Shown here one piece after another: positions 54,689 to 61,793 of a stretch of 64,000 nucleotides of DNA; within the stretch, counting starts at the first letter, position 1, and each line of letters starts with the position of its first letter. A program made the translations under genes and the position numbers. Under the pieces are notes generated by a model. That model was not told where the DNA came from. It made no database searches and saw only the letters and a list, made by a program, of their open reading frames with translations. The stretch is from Kordiimonadales bacterium IMCC3096 (lineage in GTDB: Bacteria; Pseudomonadota; Alphaproteobacteria; Minwuiales; Minwuiaceae): contig CP018227.1 in assembly GCA_016865035.1 (NCBI GenBank), forward strand, positions 3,067,501-3,131,500, given 5' to 3'.

Positions 54689-55165
54689 ATGTCGGACGAT
54701 ATTCTCAGTCTCTTGGAGGCCTACTGGCGAAGCAAGTGCCAGGACGGGCGGCTTCCGTCGCGGCAGGATATCGATCCTGCCGAGATCAGACGGCTGCTGG
54801 CGCATATCGCATTGATTGATGTCGCGATGGACGGAGACGGCTTCCGTTTCCGTCTCGTCGGAACCAAGGTCGTGCAGCAATTGTCCTATGACCCAACCGG
54901 TCAGGATGTGACCGAAGGGCCGGGCACGGGCAAGGGATCGCCGTTCTGGGATTTCCTGACGGCAATTGCCACGGACCTGAAGCCGGGCTCGATCGAGCTT
55001 CCCTACTTCGGCAACAATGTCTCGTTCGGCAGTATCCGGATCGTCGGCTTTCCGCTGCTCACTGACGGCGTGATCGACAAGGTCCTGCTGGGCTTCAGCT
55101 TTGCCGGTGCAACGGAGATGCATGAGCTCAAACGCTGGATTAGACAGTCAAAAAATGTAATATAA
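54689..55165 (+). CDS. PAS domain-containing protein (PAS_5 type)
   Basis: Single-domain protein of 158 residues typical of alphaproteobacterial PAS_5 proteins: N-terminal LLEAYWRSKCQDGRLPSRQDIDPAEIRRLLAHIALIDVAMDGDGFRFRLVGT, then TGQDVTEGPGTGKGSPFWDF. It lacks kinase, cyclase or receiver domains. It may bind a small ligand and act through a partner. GGGGGAG precedes the ATG, and a sigma-54-like site lies upstream. The gene ends in AT-rich sequence, and its last bases overlap a candidate promoter for the sulfur operon. Confidence 0.82.
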   Translation: MSDDILSLLEAYWRSKCQDGRLPSRQDIDPAEIRRLLAHIALIDVAMDGDGFRFRLVGTKVVQQLSYDPTGQDVTEGPGTGKGSPFWDFLTAIATDLKPGSIELPYFGNNVSFGSIRIVGFPLLTDGVIDKVLLGFSFAGATEMHELKRWIRQSKNVI

Positions 55166-55168
55166 AAT
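55141..55168 (+). promoter_or_regulatory. Candidate sigma-70 promoter for sulfur operon
   Basis: TAGACA (55141-55146) and TAAAAT (55163-55168), separated by 16 bases, lie in an unusually AT-rich stretch overlapping the PAS stop. Predicted start near 55176 leaves a 320-base leader before cysG. A second weaker option is TTGACT at 55196-55201. Neither is proven. Confidence 0.4.
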
Positions 55169-55320
55169 ATATACCGTGAAAGGAAGATATTTATATTGAC
55201 TTACGTGTCATGAGGATGAAATCATTCTCATGCGAACAACGGCACGTAAATATTCCGGTCTTACAGCATCACCTGATGGGAATGCGCTGACCGCCACGGA
55301 CTGGCCCACCGATCCGACGG
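55166..55320. other. AT-rich leader segment with an inverted repeat
   Basis: This part of the 333-base gap before cysG is locally AT-rich in an otherwise GC-rich genome, particularly 55150-55195. It contains a 24-base imperfect palindrome at 55209-55232 (halves CATGAGGATGAA and ATCATTCTCATG), a possible operator. The plus-strand frame at 55230-55496 (88 codons) shows no homology or codon pattern I recognise and probably does not code. Confidence 0.5.
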
Positions 55321-55373
55321 GCCCGCGGAATTTGATCGGGCAGCTTGCACCCGCGTTACCAAATGCTAAAGCG
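55321..55373 (+). ncRNA. SAM-II (SAM-alpha) riboswitch candidate
   Basis: The RNA reads as the SAM-II pattern: P1 CGCGG (55324-55328) pairs CCGCG (55351-55355); the loop contains AATTTGATC and GCTTGCA; the 3' segment is TTACC then AAATGCTAAAGC (55361-55372). Within the loop GCTT (55343-55346) can pair with AAGC (55369-55372) as a pseudoknot. SAM-II is known upstream of methionine genes in alphaproteobacteria. Here it leads a sulfur operon ending in metZ. High SAM should lower expression. No covariance search was run. Confidence 0.75.
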
Positions 55374-55416
55374 CCACGGAGCGAACTCCGTGGGCCCTTT
55401 CGAGGCACGGAGTTCG
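55374..55416 (+). promoter_or_regulatory. Mutually exclusive hairpins after SAM-II aptamer
   Basis: Hairpin A pairs CCACGGAG (55374-55381) with CTCCGTGG (55386-55393) over a CGAA loop, then CCCTTTC. Hairpin B pairs CGAACTCCGTG (55382-55392) with CACGGAGTTCG (55406-55416), 11 perfect pairs. They share the same strand segment, so only one can form. This looks like an attenuator directly 3' of the aptamer, with A as a weak terminator. Confidence 0.55.
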
Positions 55417-55498
55417 GGACAATGATCCCAGGAAATTCAGTCACGTTCGATGCCATGCAGTGGTGCCGGCTCCATCCTGTACGGGGAGGGGCCTGACC

Positions 55499-56899
55499 AT
55501 GCAGGCGTTTCCGATCTTCCTGAAACTCAGGGATCGCAAGGCCCTGCTGGTTGGCGGCGGCGACGCGGCGGCGGCAAAGCTGCGGCTGCTGATTGCGGCG
55601 CATTCGAACGTTCGCGTTGTGTCGCGTGACGCAGATGACTGCGTGCGCGACCTTGTCGATGGCAACCAGGTCACCCTGATCGAGACCGAATTCGATGCGT
55701 CTCACCTGACCGGCATCGCGGTGGCGATCGTCGCCACGGAGGACGAGGCCGAGGATGCCCGTGTCGCCGCCGCCGCCCGTGCGGCGCACGTGACGGTGAA
55801 TGTCGTTGACCGTCCGGCCCTGTCCGATTTCACCATGCCTGCGATCGTCGACCGTGACCCGGTGACCGTTGCCATATCGACTGGCGGCGCGGCACCTGTG
55901 CTTGCCCGCCAGGTGCGCGGTGCGGTGGAGGCGGCCTTGCCGGCACAGCTCGGTGCGCTGGCAGGCTTCATGGACAGTTTTCGCAGCGCGGTGGCAGCCA
56001 TCCGCCATACACCGAAGGCGCGCCGCAAATTCTGGGAGGGTTTCCTGTCCGGTCCGGTCGCCCGCAAGGTGCTGGATGGCAATGCAGGTTCCGCCCGGCA
56101 GGACATGCTCGCACTGGTCAATCAGGGCGAAGTCACGGATCCGGTCGGTCGGGTGGCCCTCGTTGGCGCAGGACCGGGCGACCCCGAACTGCTGACACTG
56201 AAGGCGCACCGGCTGCTCAAGCAGGCAGACGTGATCGTGCATGACAAGCTGGTGGGGGAGGGGGTTCTGGACCTCGCGCGCCGTGACGCCCGGCTGGTCT
56301 ATGTCGGCAAGTCTCGTGGTCACCACCATCGCACCCAGCAACAGATCAACGACATTCTGGTCGCGGAAGCGGCGGCCGGGCATCTGGTCGTGCGCCTGAA
56401 GGGGGGCGACCCCTTCGTCTTCGGGCGCGGTGGGGAAGAGGTCGCGCATCTGCGCGCGCACGGCATCGAGGTCGAGGTGGTGCCCGGCATCACCGCGGCA
56501 GCCGGTTGTGCCGCCTCCGCAGGCTTCCCGCTGACCCATCGCGGCAAGGCCAGCGCGGTGACCTTCCTGTCCGGTCAGGGCAAGGACGGCAGACCGGATC
56601 TGGACTGGCGGGCGCTGGGACAGGCGAACCATACACTCGCCATCTACATGGGCATCGATACGGCCCGCACCTCCGCCCGCGAACTGATCGCGCATGGCCG
56701 CGATCCGGGAACCCCCGTGGCGGTGATCGAGAACGGGACCCTGCCGACCCAGCGCGTGCTGCGCGGTCGGCTGGACCAGCTGCCCGATCTGGTGGAGCGG
56801 GAGGCGGTGGTGACCCCGGCACTGCTGATCATCGGCGAGGTGACCGGCGAGACAATTGACGCCGCGGCGGTTCAGGACCGCCTGGCGCTGGCACTCTGA
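55499..56899 (+). CDS. cysG: Siroheme synthase CysG
   Basis: Multifunctional enzyme of 466 residues making siroheme from uroporphyrinogen III for sulfite reductase. The N-terminal half is the precorrin-2 dehydrogenase/ferrochelatase part (KALLVGGGDAAAAKLRLLI, ISTGGAAPVLARQVR). The C-terminal half is the SAM-dependent uroporphyrinogen methyltransferase (GAGPGDPELLTLKAHRLL, KGGDPFVFGRGGEEV, VPGITAAAGCAASAGFPLTHR). Start 55499 follows GGGGAGGGG. First gene of the sulfur operon. Confidence 0.96.
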   Translation: MQAFPIFLKLRDRKALLVGGGDAAAAKLRLLIAAHSNVRVVSRDADDCVRDLVDGNQVTLIETEFDASHLTGIAVAIVATEDEAEDARVAAAARAAHVTVNVVDRPALSDFTMPAIVDRDPVTVAISTGGAAPVLARQVRGAVEAALPAQLGALAGFMDSFRSAVAAIRHTPKARRKFWEGFLSGPVARKVLDGNAGSARQDMLALVNQGEVTDPVGRVALVGAGPGDPELLTLKAHRLLKQADVIVHDKLVGEGVLDLARRDARLVYVGKSRGHHHRTQQQINDILVAEAAAGHLVVRLKGGDPFVFGRGGEEVAHLRAHGIEVEVVPGITAAAGCAASAGFPLTHRGKASAVTFLSGQGKDGRPDLDWRALGQANHTLAIYMGIDTARTSARELIAHGRDPGTPVAVIENGTLPTQRVLRGRLDQLPDLVEREAVVTPALLIIGEVTGETIDAAAVQDRLALAL

Positions 56900-56918
56900 G
56901 ACACTGGAGATTCACGCA

Positions 56919-57206
56919 ATGGCACTCGAAATCATCACGGCGAACCGGCTCGGCGACGGTCTGGTGATCTTTCTGACGACAGACGGCTGGTCGGCGCGGA
57001 TCGGGGATGCGGTCGTATCGGAGAGCAGGGACGAGACGGCGGCGCTGCTGGCGCGGGCGGAAGCGGACGCGGGTCTCGTGGTCGGTCCCTACGAGATCAC
57101 GGTGGAACGGCAGGCGGATGGCAGCCTCCACCCGGTGAAATATCGCGAAACCCTGCGGACGCGTGGACCATCGGTTCGTACCGACCTTGGATATCAGGCT
57201 GCCTGA
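56919..57206 (+). CDS. DUF2849 domain protein in sulfur operon
   Basis: Small protein of 95 residues. Its N-terminus MALEIITANRLGDGLVIFLTTDGWSARIGDAVV and the conserved VVGPYEITVERQADGSLHPVKYRETLRTRGPS identify DUF2849, which in alphaproteobacteria usually sits between cysG and cysI. No catalytic motif is visible. It starts 19 bases after cysG and ends 24 bases before cysI, so it is embedded in the operon. A helper role for sulfite reductase (folding, cofactor loading or electron entry) is an inference from position alone. Confidence 0.85.
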   Translation: MALEIITANRLGDGLVIFLTTDGWSARIGDAVVSESRDETAALLARAEADAGLVVGPYEITVERQADGSLHPVKYRETLRTRGPSVRTDLGYQAA

Positions 57207-57230
57207 GCGCAGCGAGCGGGAGAAACAGAC

Positions 57231-58886
57231 ATGTATGTCTATGACGAGCTTGATCGCGGCCTGGTGAATGAACGGGTCGAGGAATTCCGGGACCAGGTCA
57301 GTCGCCGCATTTCCGGCGAACTGACGGAGGAGCAGTTCCGGCCCCTGCGCCTGATGAACGGCCTGTATCTGCAACTGCACGCCTACATGCTGCGTGTCGC
57401 GGTGCCCTACGGTGTACTGTCCAGCACCCAGATGCGGAAGCTGGCGCGGATCGCGCGGGTCTATGATCGCGGCTACGGCCATTTCACCACCCGCCAGAAC
57501 ATCCAGTTCAACTGGCCGAAGCTGGAAGAGACGCCGGACATCCTGGCCGAGCTGGCCGAGGTCGAGATGCATGCCATCCAGACCTCCGGCAACTGCATCC
57601 GCAACACCACAGCCGACCAGTTCGCGGGGGCAGCAGCGGACGAGCTGGAAGATCCGCGCATCTGGTGCGAGATCATCCGCCAGTGGTCCACGTTCCACCC
57701 GGAATTCACCTTCCTGCCGCGCAAGTTCAAGATCGCGGTGACCGGTGCCGTCAGTGACCGCGCCGCGATCAAGGTACACGACATCGGCATCGTGCTGGTG
57801 CAGGGCGCGGACGGGGAAGTCGGCTTCGAGATCTGGGCCGGTGGCGGTCTGGGGCGCACGCCGATGATCGCGAAGAAGATCCGCGAATTCCTGCTGGCCG
57901 CCGACCTGCTGAGCTATCTGGAGGCCATGCTGCGGGTCTACAACCGCTTCGGTCGGCGCGACAACAAGTACAAGGCACGCATCAAGATCCTGGTGCACGA
58001 GATCGGTGCCGACGCCTATCGCGATGCGGTCGAGGCGGAATGGGCGGATATCCGCGATGGCGCTCTGGCACTGCCGGCGCAGGAGATCAGCCGTATCCGC
58101 AAAGCCTTCACACCGCCTGCCTTCGAGGTGCTGGATGCAGTCTCCACCGCCTTCGAGGCGCGCAAGTTCGAGGATCGCGGCTTCGCCCGCTGGGTGGCCA
58201 GCAATGTCCGCCGCCACAAGGTGGCGGGATATGCCATCGCCAACATCTCCCTGAAGCCCGCAGGCGGCATTCCGGGCGACGCGACGGCGGAGCAGATGGA
58301 TGCCGTTGCCGAATATGCCGACCGCTGGTCGTTCGGCGAGGTGCGGGTGGCGCATGAGCAGAACCTGGTGCTGCCGCATGTCCGCCAGGACGACCTCTAC
58401 GACCTCTGGCTGGCGCTGGGGTCGGTGGAACTGGATGCCCCGAACATCGGCACGCTGGGCGACATCATCGCCTGCCCGGGCATGGACTACTGCAGCCTCG
58501 CCACTGCGCGCTCCATCCCCGTGGCGCAGCAGATTTCGGAGCGGTTCGCCGATCTGGAGCGGCTGCATGACATTGGCTCGATCAGCCTGAACATCTCCGG
58601 CTGCATCAATGCCTGCGGGCATCACCACGTCGGCAATATCGGCATCCTCGGCGTCGACAAGAAGGGTGAGGAATTCTACCAGATCACCCTGGGCGGTCAG
58701 GCCGACGAGAATGCGGCAATCGGCAGGATCATTGGTCCCGGCTTCGCCTCCGACGCGATCGTCGATGCCATCGAAACCATCATCGAAACCTATCTGTCGG
58801 TGCGCCAGGACGGCGAGAGCTTCATCGCAACCCTGAACCGCCTCGGCCAGACCCCTTTCAAGGAGGCTCTCTATGGCACTGCTTAA
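57231..58886 (+). CDS. cysI: Nitrite/sulfite reductase haemoprotein subunit
   Basis: Siroheme and [4Fe-4S] enzyme of 551 residues that reduces sulfite to sulfide with six electrons. The cluster/siroheme ligands are C415-x5-C421 (CPGMDYC) and C458-x3-C462 (CINAC). The two ferredoxin-like halves include ISLNISGCINACGHHHVGNIG and GHFTTRQNIQFNWPKLEETPDIL. No flavoprotein (cysJ) is present in the operon, so electrons probably come from ferredoxin. Nitrite reduction cannot be excluded by sequence, but the cysH/cysG/metZ context favours sulfite. Confidence 0.92.
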   Translation: MYVYDELDRGLVNERVEEFRDQVSRRISGELTEEQFRPLRLMNGLYLQLHAYMLRVAVPYGVLSSTQMRKLARIARVYDRGYGHFTTRQNIQFNWPKLEETPDILAELAEVEMHAIQTSGNCIRNTTADQFAGAAADELEDPRIWCEIIRQWSTFHPEFTFLPRKFKIAVTGAVSDRAAIKVHDIGIVLVQGADGEVGFEIWAGGGLGRTPMIAKKIREFLLAADLLSYLEAMLRVYNRFGRRDNKYKARIKILVHEIGADAYRDAVEAEWADIRDGALALPAQEISRIRKAFTPPAFEVLDAVSTAFEARKFEDRGFARWVASNVRRHKVAGYAIANISLKPAGGIPGDATAEQMDAVAEYADRWSFGEVRVAHEQNLVLPHVRQDDLYDLWLALGSVELDAPNIGTLGDIIACPGMDYCSLATARSIPVAQQISERFADLERLHDIGSISLNISGCINACGHHHVGNIGILGVDKKGEEFYQITLGGQADENAAIGRIIGPGFASDAIVDAIETIIETYLSVRQDGESFIATLNRLGQTPFKEALYGTA

Positions 58887-59382
58887 GAACGGGCGACTGA
58901 TCCAGGACCGCTGGACCACCGTCGACACCCTGACCGATGCCCTGAAACCCGGCGGCGTGCTTGTCCCGCTGGACCTCTGGCTGGCGGAGCGCGATACCCT
59001 GCGCGGCAAGAGTGCGGTGGGTGTCATCCTGCCGAACGACGCCGATCCGGACCTGCTGGCGGATGACGATGACCGCATCGCGGCCATCGTCCTGACCTTT
59101 CCGTCGATGGTGGATGGGCGGGCCTTCTCCCAGGCGCGCCTGATCCGCGAACGCTTCGGCTTCGATGGGGAAATCCGCGCCCGTGGGCCGGTGATCGCCG
59201 ACCAGTACCTGTATCTGCTGCGCTGCGGCGTCGATGCCGTGGAAGTGCCGGACGACACCAATGTCGAGAGCTGGCTGCGCAATGCACGGCGGTTCTCCAC
59301 CGTCTATCAACCCGCCGCCGATGATCGCGTCCCGGCCTATCGCCGCCGCCATCTGGTGGCGGCTTCGGCCATCGCCTCCTGA
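58873..59382 (+). CDS. DUF934 family protein, sulfite reductase-associated
   Basis: Protein of 169 residues of the DUF934 family, commonly paired with CysI in alpha- and betaproteobacteria. N-terminal LLKNGRLIQDRWTTVD leads to PLDLWLAERDTLRGKSAVGV, IAAIVLTFPSMVDGRAFSQARLIRERFGFDGEIRARGPVIADQYLYLLRCG and VEVPDDTNVESWLRNARRFSTVYQ. It starts 14 bases inside the end of cysI with AAGGAGG, indicating coupled translation. A partner or assembly role with sulfite reductase is likely, but the mechanism is unknown. Confidence 0.88.
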   Translation: MALLKNGRLIQDRWTTVDTLTDALKPGGVLVPLDLWLAERDTLRGKSAVGVILPNDADPDLLADDDDRIAAIVLTFPSMVDGRAFSQARLIRERFGFDGEIRARGPVIADQYLYLLRCGVDAVEVPDDTNVESWLRNARRFSTVYQPAADDRVPAYRRRHLVAASAIAS

Positions 59383-59394
59383 GGAGCCGCCGAC

Positions 59395-60141
59395 ATGTCG
59401 CTTCAGACCCGCCAGCCCTTTCCCGATATCGAACGGCTGATCCGTTCCTCGAACCGCGCGTTCGAGCTGAATCGGACCTGTGGCGAAATGCAGGGGATGG
59501 ACCTGATCGCCGCGGCGCGGGACGCGTTCGGTGACAGGCTGACGCTGGTGTCCTCCTTCGGGACCGAAGCAGCGGTTCTGCTGCATATGGTGGCGGAGGT
59601 CGATCCGTCGATCACGGTCACCTTCGTCGATACGCGCAGGCTGTTCGGTGAGACCCTGCGCTATCGCGACCAGCTCGCATCGCGTCTGGGGCTGATGGAC
59701 GTGCGCACGGTCGCGCCCGATCCGCGTCGTGTGAAGCAGCTTGATGCGGACCAGATGCTGTTCGACCGCGACACGAACCTGTGCTGTCACATCCGGAAGG
59801 TGGAGCCGCTGGAGCGCGCCCTGAACGGCTTCGACGCCTGGATCACGGGCCGCAAGGCCTATCAGGCGGAAACCCGGCGCTACCTGCCTGCGGTGGAGGC
59901 TGTCGGCGGGCGTGTGAAGTTCAATCCGCTGGCCCGCTTCACACCCGAGCGGATCAATGACTGGTTCAGGCATCACAATTTGCCGCGTCATCCGCTGGAA
60001 GCTGACGGTTTTCTTTCCGTTGGCTGTATGCCATGCACCGACAGGGTCAGGCCGGGCGAGGATCCCAGATCCGGGCGCTGGCGGGGACAGGACAAGACAG
60101 AATGCGGCATCCATGAAGGTGTCGCAGGTGACGGTATCTGA
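59395..60141 (+). CDS. cysH: Adenosine 5'-phosphosulfate reductase (assimilatory)
   Basis: Reductase of 248 residues that converts APS to sulfite with thioredoxin. It carries the iron-sulfur motif CC (Cys130-131) and CxxC (Cys211-214) required by APS-specific enzymes, and the catalytic cysteine in ECGIH (Cys237). The substrate-loop SSFGTEAAVLLH is typical. Direct use of APS means no cysC kinase is required for assimilation. It starts 12 bases after the DUF934 gene. Confidence 0.94.
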   Translation: MSLQTRQPFPDIERLIRSSNRAFELNRTCGEMQGMDLIAAARDAFGDRLTLVSSFGTEAAVLLHMVAEVDPSITVTFVDTRRLFGETLRYRDQLASRLGLMDVRTVAPDPRRVKQLDADQMLFDRDTNLCCHIRKVEPLERALNGFDAWITGRKAYQAETRRYLPAVEAVGGRVKFNPLARFTPERINDWFRHHNLPRHPLEADGFLSVGCMPCTDRVRPGEDPRSGRWRGQDKTECGIHEGVAGDGI

Positions 60142-60155
60142 GGGGCATCAAGGAT

Positions 60156-60578
60156 ATGACTGAAGGATATGCGGGCGATCGCAGCCCGGCGGACACCTAC
60201 GCCGCGTTGAAGACTGAGCCGGGAGCGGTTCTGGTGGATGTGCGCACCGTGCCGGAGTGGCAGTTTGTCGGCGTGCCGGATCTGGCGCCGGTGTCGAAGG
60301 AAGCGCTGTTCGTCGAATGGCAGGCCTATCCGGAGATGAAGGTCAACGAAGGCTTCGTTGCCGCCGTCGAGGCGAAGGGTGTGTCGAAGGACCAGCCGGT
60401 CTACCTGCTCTGTCGCTCGGGTGTGCGCTCGAAGGCTGCCGCGAAGGCGCTGACGGCCGCTGGTTTCCAGGCCTGCTACAACATTCTGGAAGGCTTCGAG
60501 GGGAATGCGGACAGTGATGGCCATCGCGGCAATGTCGGCGGCTGGAAGCATGCGGGACTGCCCTGGAGGCAGCAGTGA
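60156..60578 (+). CDS. Rhodanese-like sulfurtransferase in sulfur operon
   Basis: Single-domain rhodanese of 140 residues. The active-site loop is CRSGVRS with Cys86, preceded by the CDC25-like DVRTVPEWQFVGVPDLA. A six-residue loop fits transfer of sulfane sulfur. It lies between cysH and metZ with four-base overlap at its stop (GTGA), so it probably handles sulfide, thiosulfate or persulfide in the same pathway, but the donor and acceptor are unknown. Confidence 0.85.
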   Translation: MTEGYAGDRSPADTYAALKTEPGAVLVDVRTVPEWQFVGVPDLAPVSKEALFVEWQAYPEMKVNEGFVAAVEAKGVSKDQPVYLLCRSGVRSKAAAKALTAAGFQACYNILEGFEGNADSDGHRGNVGGWKHAGLPWRQQ

Positions 60579-61777
60579 CACGAGACGTCGCCGATGCGGC
60601 GGCGCAGTGGGAGCTGGAGACCCGGCTGGTGCGGGGCGGTCTGGACCGCTCGGCCAACGGCGAGACGAGTGAGGCGCTGTTCCTGAACTCCGGCTTCGTC
60701 TACGAGACGGCGGCGGATGCGGAGGCGCGCTTCAAGGGGGAACAGGACGGCTTCGTCTATTCCCGCTACGGCAATCCCACCGTCGCGATGTTCGAGGAAC
60801 GGATGCGGCTGATGGAGGGGGCGGAGGCCTGCTTCGCCACCGGCTCCGGCATGTCCGCGGTCTTCGCCGCTCTGATGTCGCAGCTGAAGACAGGTGACCG
60901 AGTGGTGGCTTCCCGCGCCCTGTTCGGCAGCTGTCACCACATCCTGACCCAGATCCTGCCGCGCTTCGGAATCGAGAGTGTGCTGGTGGAGGGGACGGAC
61001 CTCGACGCATGGGCCGACGCGCTGAAACCCGGCGCGGCGGTGGTCTTTCTGGAGACACCGGCCAATCCCACGCTCGACCTGATCGACCTGCGTGCCGTGT
61101 CCGATCTGGCCCATGCGGCCGGCGCGCGGGTGGTGGTGGACAACGTGTTTGCCACCCCTGTGCTGCAGCGCCCGATGGACCATGGTGTCGATATCGTCGT
61201 CTATTCGGCGACCAAGCACATCGACGGGCAGGGACGCGTGCTGGGTGGCGCCGTGCTCGGCAGCAGGGATTTCGTCGACAATTCCCTGATGCCGTTCCTG
61301 CGCCATACCGGCCCGGCCCTCAGTCCGTTCAATGCCTGGGTGCTGCTGAAGGGGCTGGAGACGCTGACGCTCCGCGTGGAGCGCATGTGCGGAAATGCAG
61401 CGAAGGTGGCGGCGCACCTGTCGGCTCAGCCCGGTGTTTCACGGGTGATCTGGCCCGGTGCGGATGATTTCCCGCAGCGGGAACTGCGCGAACGTCAGAT
61501 GACTGCTGGCGGCACCCTGATCACGCTGGAGATCGCTGGCGGCAAGCAGGGCGCGTTCCGCTTCATGGACCGTCTGCGGATCATCGACATCTCCAACAAC
61601 CTTGGCGATTCCAAGAGCCTGGTGACCCACCCGACCACCACGACGCACCGCGCCATTTCCGCGGAGGACCGCGCCCGGATCGGCATCAGCGAAGGCATGT
61701 TGCGCCTGTCGGTCGGGCTGGAGAATCCGGAAGACCTGAAGGCTGATATTTCACAGGCGCTTGCCGGCGGGGACTGA
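60575..61777 (+). CDS. metZ: O-succinylhomoserine sulfhydrylase
   Basis: PLP enzyme of 400 residues of the Cys/Met metabolism family that adds sulfide to O-succinylhomoserine, giving homocysteine directly. The PLP lysine is Lys214 in SATKHIDGQG. The segments YSRYGNPT, GSGMSAVFAAL and LGDSKSLVTHPTTTTH are typical. It starts with GTG overlapping the rhodanese stop. It consumes the sulfide produced by cysI, so the operon runs from siroheme and APS to homocysteine. O-acetylhomoserine use is possible. Confidence 0.93.
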   Translation: MTRDVADAAAQWELETRLVRGGLDRSANGETSEALFLNSGFVYETAADAEARFKGEQDGFVYSRYGNPTVAMFEERMRLMEGAEACFATGSGMSAVFAALMSQLKTGDRVVASRALFGSCHHILTQILPRFGIESVLVEGTDLDAWADALKPGAAVVFLETPANPTLDLIDLRAVSDLAHAAGARVVVDNVFATPVLQRPMDHGVDIVVYSATKHIDGQGRVLGGAVLGSRDFVDNSLMPFLRHTGPALSPFNAWVLLKGLETLTLRVERMCGNAAKVAAHLSAQPGVSRVIWPGADDFPQRELRERQMTAGGTLITLEIAGGKQGAFRFMDRLRIIDISNNLGDSKSLVTHPTTTTHRAISAEDRARIGISEGMLRLSVGLENPEDLKADISQALAGGD

Positions 61778-61793
61778 GGGCAGGGCGCCGCCG

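Noticed and set aside
55230-55496. Small plus-strand frame in the cysG leader
   Set aside because: It spans the SAM-II-like aptamer and competing hairpins, has no family resemblance, and lacks a good ribosome site.
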